From: an uncultured Lachnospiraceae bacterium
GTDB lineage: Bacteria > Bacillota > Clostridia > Lachnospirales > Lachnospiraceae
Reading direction: 5' to 3'
Assembly: GCA_910588565.1 (NCBI GenBank)
Contig: CAJUPF010000017.1
Location: 1 to 30,499, forward strand
Length of the DNA: 30,499 nt
Under the pieces are notes generated by a model, which saw only the letters and a list, made by a program, of their open reading frames with translations, searched no databases and was not told the DNA's origin. Of this stretch, positions 25,201-30,499 are shown one piece after another. The position numbers and the translations under genes were made by a program. Every line of letters begins with the position of its first letter. Within the stretch, counting starts at the first letter, position 1.

Positions 25201-28050
25201 AAACCGTATGATATAATCTTTTACATATTCGTTATCCAGCGGCGACGTTACCCGTATATAAGCTTCCGGCCGCTTTTTTGACGCCTGCGTCACAGCAGCT
25301 TCAAAATAATCTTTGGCGTTTTCCGCAAAGGTTACGCTGATTTCCGGCAGATTCTCCAGGCTGTCTGTATCGATATCATAGCTTGCCGTATCTACATCAA
25401 ATCCTGTTAAGGTATCTTCTCCGATCGAAATTTCCATTTCAGGAACTGCCGTATAAAATACAATATAATCTAATTCCGCAAATGTACGATCGCCGTCTAC
25501 ATGTGAAATAGTAAATGTATTATCGCCTTTTACCATATCGACTTCAATCATATAGGATTGGAACGACCATGCCGCCGCTTTTCGGTATTCAACAATCCTG
25601 GCCTCTTCTTCCTTTCCATTTACCCAATATCTGTGGGATGGATTCGGCCAGGTATCCGTACCCGCCCGTACGCCAAGTTCCATCCGGTACGTCCCGTCCG
25701 CCGGCGCTTCCACTTCAAACGTTACGGTACTTTCTGCATTATCAATACAACCGATGACTTTCCCGCCTGACGCGCCCGCTGCCTCTACTACTTTTGCCAG
25801 TCCTGTGAAAACAGCATCCTCTGCTTCAATCTTTTGCATCAATCCGATTGGCGCTCGGAAGCGAATCGTATACTCTTTTCTGTAACTGGAATCTACCGGC
25901 GACGTAATCGTAATATATGCCCGTTTACTTCGTTCCGTTGCCTGCGTAACAGATACTGAAAATTTATTTTTATCGTTTTCACTGATTTCTACCATTACTT
26001 CCGGCAAATCTTTCATATCATCTACTTTTATCTCATATTCGGAAACTTCCGGATCAAACTCACCAAACACAGTATCGCCAACTTTTATCTCCATTTCAGG
26101 AACTGCCGGAAGATCGGCAAACAATACCTTCTGCTCCACTTCCAATGAGCTGTTTTTCAGATTTGCAATCCCCTGTGGAAGCGTCGCCGTTCCTGTTATT
26201 ATAATCACATCCTGGCTGTTTTCAGCAGTATATGTATCTAAATTCCATTCTACAGAAGCCTTTTTATCACTGCTCTTACTTGCTTTCACAGTTACTTCCG
26301 ACGGAAGCGCTGTTTTTAACTGCTCTTTGGTTGCTCCCGCTTCTACTCTGACTGCTTCCAAATCCCCCTTGTCAAATTCAATAAAATTATCCACATCTAC
26401 GGAACCGGAAGGAAGCTTTTGAGGAGATACGGTAGGCCCATTGACTTCCAAAACCGTATTCCCCGCCGCGTCTGTTGTAAACTGCATCCGATCGATACAC
26501 AGCTGCCTTGGCTCCGTATTGTTCAAATCATGGTGGCTGTGGTAAACCATAAACATTTCTTTGCCGTCCGGTGATTCCGCCACGCAATGATGGCCCGTTC
26601 CATGCGCTAATGAATTGGATTTCATAATCGGGTTATTGTTATATTTCACATATTTTCCAAGCGGAGAATCGGATACTGCATAAGCAGCGCCATACTGGAT
26701 ACTCTGAAAATGAGAACCGGAATACGTCAGATAATATTTACCGTCTTTGGTCAGCATAAACGGGCCTTCATTGACTTTTGCCATATCCTGATCCCAGCCC
26801 TGGTTTGCTTTTAAAAGCTCCGTGATGGTATCTTCTTTGATCGATTTCATATCATCATTCAGCTCTGCCCCATAAATCACATTTCCATCTGTAAAGCGCA
26901 CGAAGTACATATAATATTTGCCAGAAGCTTCGTCATAAAATACATGCGCGTCAATTTCCTTTACATCTCTATGCATCGGCTCCATTATGGTCTGTTTATA
27001 CGGGCCAAGGGGAGAGTCGCTTTCCGCTACGCAAATCTGTTCATTTGCCGTATAGTACATATAAAAAACGCCGTCACGCTCTATCGTATCCGGCGCCCAG
27101 AAGTTGCCGGTTCCCCATCCGTCGCCTTTTTGAAACGCAAATCCCTGTTCCGTCCAATGTACCAAATCCGTAGAAGTATATACTTTAATTCCCTCATCGT
27201 CATTTGCATCTCCGGCATTTGTCGGATAGAGGAAGTACGTTCCATTATGATACAGAACATCCGGATCTGCGCACATATTCAGCAGTGGATTTGTATATGC
27301 GTCTTCCGGCGAGATCGCTTCCGGGCTGTATGCGCTTACCTTCAGGTTCTTCCAGGCTGCGCTGGAAATCCAATGCCTGGTTCCGATGCCGCCGCTGGCA
27401 AATTCATTATCAATCGCTGTAATCTTCGCGTAATGCTCTCCGTCATAGTCGATATACGCAGTAATCAGATTACCGGAAACAGCAACCGTCGCATGATAAA
27501 ACTTACCAAACTCAAGGCTCATTTTCTTTGTTGCAATTTCCGTCCACTTTCCATCATTTGCCTTTCCCAGTATTACCTGCTGCGCCTGAGGATCAATTCC
27601 AAAATAATAGCCTTTATATCCGTCTGACATATTTGGTTTGGCTTCCGTAACACGGAACAGAAGCCCAGCCTGACTGGTAAAATTATCATCTCCCTTTGCT
27701 GTTACGCTCAAATCCGCCTCATATACAAAATCCGTCAGATTTTGCGCTGCGTCTGCAGTCACGATTACCTTATGCGCGGAACCTCCGTTAAACGACATGG
27801 TATCTCCCGAATACGTTGGCTGACGATTTCCCCCGTTACCGCCATTGCCTTCCAGATACTGTAAATCATTTGTTTGGGAAAAATCATTCTTTTCATAAAT
27901 CACTTTACTGACTCCAGGTAAAACGGCATTCGTTTCTGCCTGTAAATCCTCACCCAAAGCTTCTGCTGCAGATACAGGCACACTGCCCGCTATCCCCTGC
28001 AGCACCATTGCTGCAGCAAGAAAAAATGCTGCCAATCTCCTTTTTTTCAT
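22261..28050 (-). CDS. Secreted enzyme with two GH43 catalytic domains
   Basis: A 1929-residue exported protein. Order: signal peptide (1-29), concanavalin-like domain (about 50-240), GH43 domain 1 (about 252-550), beta-domain and Ig-like/CBM region including a CBM35/6-like module (about 555-735 and 738-867), Ig-like (about 868-953), GH43 domain 2 (about 955-1262), CBM6/35-like (about 1268-1400), three near-identical Ig-like repeats (about 1420-1754), Big-like (1755-1833) and Lys-rich Fn3 (1835-1929). Both triads look intact: D262, D367, E428 and D966, D1074, E1136 (VNEGP in both). Domain 2 resembles exo-arabinofuranosidases of GH43. An upstream in-frame extension to 28134 exists but has no ribosome binding site; GGAGGTAGCT sits right before ATG at 28050, which opens a clear signal peptide. 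Confidence 0.91.
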   Translation of the reverse strand: MKKRRLAAFFLAAAMVLQGIAGSVPVSAAEALGEDLQAETNAVLPGVSKVIYEKNDFSQTNDLQYLEGNGGNGGNRQPTYSGDTMSFNGGSAHKVIVTADAAQNLTDFVYEADLSVTAKGDDNFTSQAGLLFRVTEAKPNMSDGYKGYYFGIDPQAQQVILGKANDGKWTEIATKKMSLEFGKFYHATVAVSGNLITAYIDYDGEHYAKITAIDNEFASGGIGTRHWISSAAWKNLKVSAYSPEAISPEDAYTNPLLNMCADPDVLYHNGTYFLYPTNAGDANDDEGIKVYTSTDLVHWTEQGFAFQKGDGWGTGNFWAPDTIERDGVFYMYYTANEQICVAESDSPLGPYKQTIMEPMHRDVKEIDAHVFYDEASGKYYMYFVRFTDGNVIYGAELNDDMKSIKEDTITELLKANQGWDQDMAKVNEGPFMLTKDGKYYLTYSGSHFQSIQYGAAYAVSDSPLGKYVKYNNNPIMKSNSLAHGTGHHCVAESPDGKEMFMVYHSHHDLNNTEPRQLCIDRMQFTTDAAGNTVLEVNGPTVSPQKLPSGSVDVDNFIEFDKGDLEAVRVEAGATKEQLKTALPSEVTVKASKSSDKKASVEWNLDTYTAENSQDVIIITGTATLPQGIANLKNSSLEVEQKVLFADLPAVPEMEIKVGDTVFGEFDPEVSEYEIKVDDMKDLPEVMVEISENDKNKFSVSVTQATERSKRAYITITSPVDSSYRKEYTIRFRAPIGLMQKIEAEDAVFTGLAKVVEAAGASGGKVIGCIDNAESTVTFEVEAPADGTYRMELGVRAGTDTWPNPSHRYWVNGKEEEARIVEYRKAAAWSFQSYMIEVDMVKGDNTFTISHVDGDRTFAELDYIVFYTAVPEMEISIGEDTLTGFDVDTASYDIDTDSLENLPEISVTFAENAKDYFEAAVTQASKKRPEAYIRVTSPLDNEYVKDYIIRFYGPDAFSNPLINYGADPYVTYQDGYYYYIRVKNDKSLWVSKSAELGRIGQVEPKKVYEPADGEPNAELWAPEMHFINGKWYIYYTAGAGSSHRMYALESNTEDAQGAYTWKGKLAPATDKWGIDQTVLEHDGQLYAVWSGWHYDRDVDQRIYIARMENPWTITGERTELSMPEYDWECVGNPIVNEGPQIAKAPDGTVNIVYSASGSWTDDYCLGSLTLKAGADPMEADSWIKSDKPIFTKNKSTTFSTGHACFTKSPDGKEDYIVYHATRGSGEGWNGRGVRVQNVYWNEDGTLDIGTALEYNGKVNMPSGTKQAEYIRYEAEKAILDGESYTMQSTYNSSGKRKVGNLSAADSATFQVTANEAGDYKLYVGAAAGKENAALSIKVNDEAAVEKEILNFNASAAGSICVDNWFGYELKVTLKKGENTIVVSGVAGKENADLDYIELCKWEDAEAPNPDVEEPEEPEDAKAPVISKEPEGKNYEAGDTAEALTVTAKAEDGGKLSYQWYQNSSNSTEGAKAIEGATKASYIPSTETVGTTYYYCAVTNTNIAATGTQTAVTNSRIVFVTVREKGTKPVDAETPVITKQPVQAAYKVNQKAEALLVTASVKDGGTLSYQWYRNSSNSIEGAAAVKGATEASYVPSTETAGIVYYYCAVTNTSEVATGMQTAVTNSRIVSVAVTEAGGDPGTDPGTKPGETPVNAVSPAITKQPVQAVYTYKQSAQPLTVTAEVSDGGTVSYQWYQNSSSSTAGAAAIQGASGSSYTPSTEAIGTVYYYCAVTNTNAAATGAKTAAVNTKVVPVTVDKAENPIVGISSYSKAVGSKLTLKPAGAATYKTSNKKVVTVTSKGNVTFKGIGKATVTVNAKGNAYYKAAVKKISFTVTPKTAQIKSAKSSKSKTLSVKWKKDKTVSGYEVQYAANKNFKGAKTKKVKKNSTTSLTINKLKGGKQYYVRVRSYKKVSKKQIYSSWSKVKRVKVKK
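22789..23793 (-). repeat. Three near-identical Ig-like repeats
   Basis: Repeat 1 at 23491-23793, repeat 2 at 23158-23460, repeat 3 at 22789-23091, each about 101 codons. Shared features are SYQWYQNSS, a YxPSTE stretch, YYYCAVTNT and TAVTNS. Spacers differ: the one between 2 and 3 is DPGT-rich. High similarity suggests recent duplication or gene conversion; copy number may vary between strains. Confidence 0.85.
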
Positions 28051-28150
28051 AGCTACCTCCTTTAAAATTTTTAAAATCCGTAAGTAAAACGTTTCCTCTC
28101 TCCTGCAATTTATTCTTCTGGATAAACGTTCCACCCAGTATTTTAAGTTT

Positions 28151-28204
28151 ATTTTAACACACTGGAATTTTGCTGTATTTACAATTTCTTATCTTCTTTT
28201 TATA
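28151..28204 (-). promoter_or_regulatory. Shared-regulon promoter of double-GH43 gene
   Basis: Minus strand: distal half-site TATAAAAA (28197-28204), proximal element ATTGTAAATAC (28175-28185), core-to-core 21 bp, 18-bp gap, -10 TAAAAT (28151-28156), no -35. Start is expected near 28144, with a leader of about 94 nt. It stands back to back with the SGNH promoter, whose distal half-site begins at 28260. Confidence 0.72.
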
Positions 28205-28259
28205 CTTTTTATCCCCTGATAAAAAGCAAACACAAACAAGCGGCAAAATATTAAAATTA

Positions 28260-28313
28260 TATAAATAGTTATCCATATATTCTAAAGACACACCATCACT
28301 TTTTTCTTATACT
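28260..28313 (+). promoter_or_regulatory. Shared-regulon promoter of SGNH gene
   Basis: Plus strand: distal half-site TATAAATA (28260-28267), proximal element ATTCTAAAGAC (28279-28289), core-to-core 21 bp, 18-bp gap, -10 TATACT (28308-28313), no -35. Being on the opposite strand with different flanks, it is independent support for the layout. Expected start is near 28320. Confidence 0.68.
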
Positions 28314-28327
28314 ATTTTGCGAACTTG

Positions 28328-28343
28328 ATGTAAATGTTTACAT
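28328..28343. promoter_or_regulatory. cre-like palindromic operator
   Basis: ATGTAAATGTTTACAT has 7-bp inverted arms around a two-base centre. It matches nine of ten fixed positions of the CcpA cre consensus (the central C of CG is T). It lies about 8 to 23 nt after the expected start of the SGNH gene, where a bound CcpA or other LacI-family protein would block transcription. Carbon catabolite repression is the likely role. Confidence 0.55.
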
Positions 28344-28407
28344 AAAGCGTCATTTTCATCAGGCTCATGCAACATTCAAAAACGCACTATGAAAGGAAGG
28401 CTATCTT

Positions 28408-30499
28408 ATGAAAAAACGATTTTTATCTGTCGTATTGTCTGCCTGCTTACTTACAGGAATGCTGCCAGGCATTTCTATTTCGGCAGCCGAAACAGAAACG
28501 CTGCAATCTATCCTCGACGCCGCAGAAGAAAACACAACCATTGTCTTATCCGAGGATTATACGGAATCCGTTACAGTTGCCGCAAACAAACATGTAACCA
28601 TTGATTTAAACGGACATACGCTGACCGCTTCAAACGAATGCGCGCTTACCAACGAGGGCTCGCTTACCATTGAAGACAATGCCGGCACGGGTAGCGTTAC
28701 AGTCAACGGAACTTCTTCTTCGGAGTTGTTGTTTTGCGCAGTGAAAAACAACGGTTCCCTGACGGTAAAAGGCGCCGCGATCTCATGCAGGACACAGGAA
28801 AACGGCATTGCGCAGGGAATCAATAACACCGGAACACTCCGGATAGACGAAGGCAAAATCCATGCGGCAACTTCTGGAAACAAATGGGCAATCGCACTAT
28901 ATAACACCGGAACAGCAGAACATTTAAACGCCTCTCTCCTTGGTGAAATTCAAAATCCGGCATCAAATGATGTAAACGCGCTTGCAATTTCCAATGAAGC
29001 AGCCGGCGTAATAAAGGAGATTTCAGGCGGCTCTTTTCTTGGATGTCTGAATAACAACGGCATCGCATTCGGAATCCGCAATCGCGGTCAGATTCAAAGC
29101 ATAAGCGGAGGGGAAATTGCCGCCATAACTACTGGCATAAAATATGCCTATGGCATACATAATGAAGCAAGCGGAAGTATACAGGAAATTTCCGGCGGCA
29201 AAATCACCGGAACTATTGAGCAGGAGCGCAATGGAAACAATGCACTTGGCATACGGAACGAAGGCACAATTGAAACCATTACAGGCGGTGAATTTTGTGG
29301 ATCTATCTTAGGCGGCGGAAGCGCGTACGGCATACGCAATGACGCAAAAGAAATCAGAAATGTTTCCGGCGGAATGTACCGTGGAAATAATGCTTCCAAT
29401 CCGATTTATGTACAGGGAGGCTCCATCACCTACGCAGACGGTTACCAGCTGCTGAATGATTCCAATCATACAGGCTATCAGTATGTTGCCGAAAAAGGCA
29501 GCGTCTACACAGAAATCCTGGATGAGTATGAACATCATATCGCAACTTTTTTCTATGATAAAGATGGGAATCTGCTGCACACACTGGGAGATATCAGAGA
29601 CAGCTACACACTCTACCAGAAACATGACGAGCCGTACTCCAAGGATATAAAAACTGTTACGCAGGGCTCCGAAGATTTTTCCAAAAACAGAAAATATACT
29701 ACATACATCACACAGACTACCGATAAGCCTGTTTATTATTTTCTCGGTTCCTCTGTCACAATTGGTATGGCCAATAATGCCATTTCTTTTGCAGATTATA
29801 TGGCAGAAGATAATAACTGGATATGCCACAAACGGGCAATCTCTGGCACAACCCTTGTGGATGATGGGGGCAGCGGATGGAAAACCTATGTACAGCGGCT
29901 TAAAACTGACATTCCGGAACATGCCAGAATCGATCATTTTATCTGCCAGCTTTCCACAAATGATGCATCGCAAAGCAAACCGCTTGGTGTACTCAGCAGC
30001 AGCTATGCTGGAAGTGATTTAAACCGCAGCACCATATATGGCGCATTGGAATATATCGCTTATTATTGCGCAAACGTACTGCATTGTGAGCTTTCTTTCT
30101 ACACCAATCCGCGCTATTCCAACGATGCCTATCAAAAAATGGTAGACGCTGTTTATAAAGTAGCCGATAAATGGGGGGTAAAAGTCATAGATTTTTATAA
30201 TTACAAAGATATGGATGAACTTCCTGAGGAAACTCTGCGCTCTTATATGGCAGATGACATCCATCCAAACGAAGCGGGATATCGCTGGATGGCTGATGTT
30301 ATGGGCGATTTTCTCAAAAACTATACGCCTAAGGAGCCGGAAACAATCTCGCTGGATCAGGAAAACCTTACTCTTGAAGCAGGTGAGACTGCACAGCTTA
30401 CTGCATCCGTAGAACCAATCACATCCGCTGATAAGTCTGTGGCCTGGAACTCATCTGTGCCTTCTGTCGCTTCTGTCGATGAGAATGGCTTAATCACTG
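28408..30499 (+). CDS. Secreted beta-helix/SGNH hydrolase, 3' truncated
   Basis: The reading frame is open from ATG (AGGAAGG eight bases upstream) to the window end: 697 codons, no stop. Signal peptide is about 1-27 (cleavage near ISISAAE). A right-handed beta-helix-like region (about 30-340) carries repeats with I-S-G-G turns. The SGNH/GDSL-type esterase domain (about 440-637) has block I FLGSSVTIG with nucleophile S449 (GSS rather than GDS), block II G480, block III N518 in LSTND and block V D616-H619 in DDIHPNEAGY. A Big2 Ig-like domain begins about 640 and is cut. SGNH enzymes next to GH43 genes are often acetyl or feruloyl esterases that strip ester groups from glycans; this role is inferred. 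It is the only glycan gene on the plus strand and shares the regulon promoter layout. Confidence 0.88.
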   Translation, partial: MKKRFLSVVLSACLLTGMLPGISISAAETETLQSILDAAEENTTIVLSEDYTESVTVAANKHVTIDLNGHTLTASNECALTNEGSLTIEDNAGTGSVTVNGTSSSELLFCAVKNNGSLTVKGAAISCRTQENGIAQGINNTGTLRIDEGKIHAATSGNKWAIALYNTGTAEHLNASLLGEIQNPASNDVNALAISNEAAGVIKEISGGSFLGCLNNNGIAFGIRNRGQIQSISGGEIAAITTGIKYAYGIHNEASGSIQEISGGKITGTIEQERNGNNALGIRNEGTIETITGGEFCGSILGGGSAYGIRNDAKEIRNVSGGMYRGNNASNPIYVQGGSITYADGYQLLNDSNHTGYQYVAEKGSVYTEILDEYEHHIATFFYDKDGNLLHTLGDIRDSYTLYQKHDEPYSKDIKTVTQGSEDFSKNRKYTTYITQTTDKPVYYFLGSSVTIGMANNAISFADYMAEDNNWICHKRAISGTTLVDDGGSGWKTYVQRLKTDIPEHARIDHFICQLSTNDASQSKPLGVLSSSYAGSDLNRSTIYGALEYIAYYCANVLHCELSFYTNPRYSNDAYQKMVDAVYKVADKWGVKVIDFYNYKDMDELPEETLRSYMADDIHPNEAGYRWMADVMGDFLKNYTPKEPETISLDQENLTLEAGETAQLTASVEPITSADKSVAWNSSVPSVASVDENGLIT
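28999..29400 (+). repeat. Beta-helix repeats of about 27-30 residues
   Basis: In the SGNH protein, Gly-Gly turns recur at residues 207, 234, 263, 293 and 321 (steps 27, 29, 30, 28), each in a unit like I-x-x-I-S-G-G-x-x-x-G followed by A-x-G-I-R/H-N. The pattern is typical of stacked beta-helix coils in adhesins and pectate-lyase-like folds. Confidence 0.75.

Noticed and set aside
28083..28097. cre-like AGTAAAACGTTTCCT in the double-GH43 leader
   Set aside because: It matches eight of ten fixed consensus positions but misses the TG of the left arm; too weak to call as an operator alone.
28051..28134. 28-codon N-terminal extension of the double-GH43 protein
   Set aside because: It would put charged residues before an obvious signal peptide, has no ribosome binding site, and GGAGG sits right before the internal ATG.
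29308..29973. 221-codon minus-strand ORF
   Set aside because: It lies opposite the SGNH gene, whose frame is open for 697 codons and has catalytic motifs; it is a shadow.
3144..30499. LPXTG, SLH or LysM anchoring signals in the secreted enzymes
   Set aside because: I looked for them at the C-termini of the three complete enzymes and did not see any; the SGNH protein's C-terminus is outside the window.

Overview
The window looks like a low-to-mid GC Firmicutes chromosome, most likely a gut Lachnospiraceae (Blautia-like). Reasons: Firmicutes-style GGAGG ribosome binding sites, a long-form HPF, a GH31 enzyme that closely resembles the remembered Blautia (Ruminococcus) obeum isomaltose-type alpha-glucosidase, and very large secreted glycosidases ending in Lys-rich Fn3, Ig-like and BspA-type leucine-rich-repeat modules. 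No phage, IS, CRISPR, tRNA or rRNA was seen.

Layout. 1-820: housekeeping hpf with a strong promoter and terminator. 948-3017: cytoplasmic GH31 alpha-glucosidase (minus strand). 3144-6401: secreted PA14-GH43 enzyme (minus). 6440-6584: candidate small RNA with its own promoter (minus). 6812-10584: sensor pair, a Cache-HAMP histidine kinase followed by a lipoprotein with two fused sugar-binding domains (minus). 10722-15591: four-gene ytfQ-ytfR-ytfT-yjfF furanose ABC importer (minus). 15630-22198: 2129-residue secreted GH2 enzyme, preceded by a 23-codon leader ORF (minus). 22261-28204: 1929-residue secreted enzyme with two GH43 domains (minus). 28260-30499: divergently transcribed beta-helix/SGNH-hydrolase protein, cut by the window end (plus).

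How it works together (inference). This is a Gram-positive polysaccharide-utilisation locus aimed at furanose-containing glycans such as arabinan, arabinogalactan or galactofuranose polymers. Surface or secreted GH43, GH2 and SGNH enzymes cut and deacylate the glycan, the YtfQ-type importer brings in the released furanose, and a kinase with a binding-protein partner senses it.

The most striking result is regulatory. Five promoters (both GH43 genes, GH2, ytfQ and the SGNH gene), and possibly a sixth driving the candidate sRNA, share one layout: two TNTAAAWA-like half-sites exactly 21 bp apart, then exactly 18 bp from the end of the 11-bp proximal element to a -10 hexamer, with no good -35. This is what a dimeric AraC/YesN-type activator would produce. 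No response regulator gene is in the window, so the kinase's partner must lie elsewhere. hpf, GH31 and the kinase have ordinary-looking promoters without the motif.
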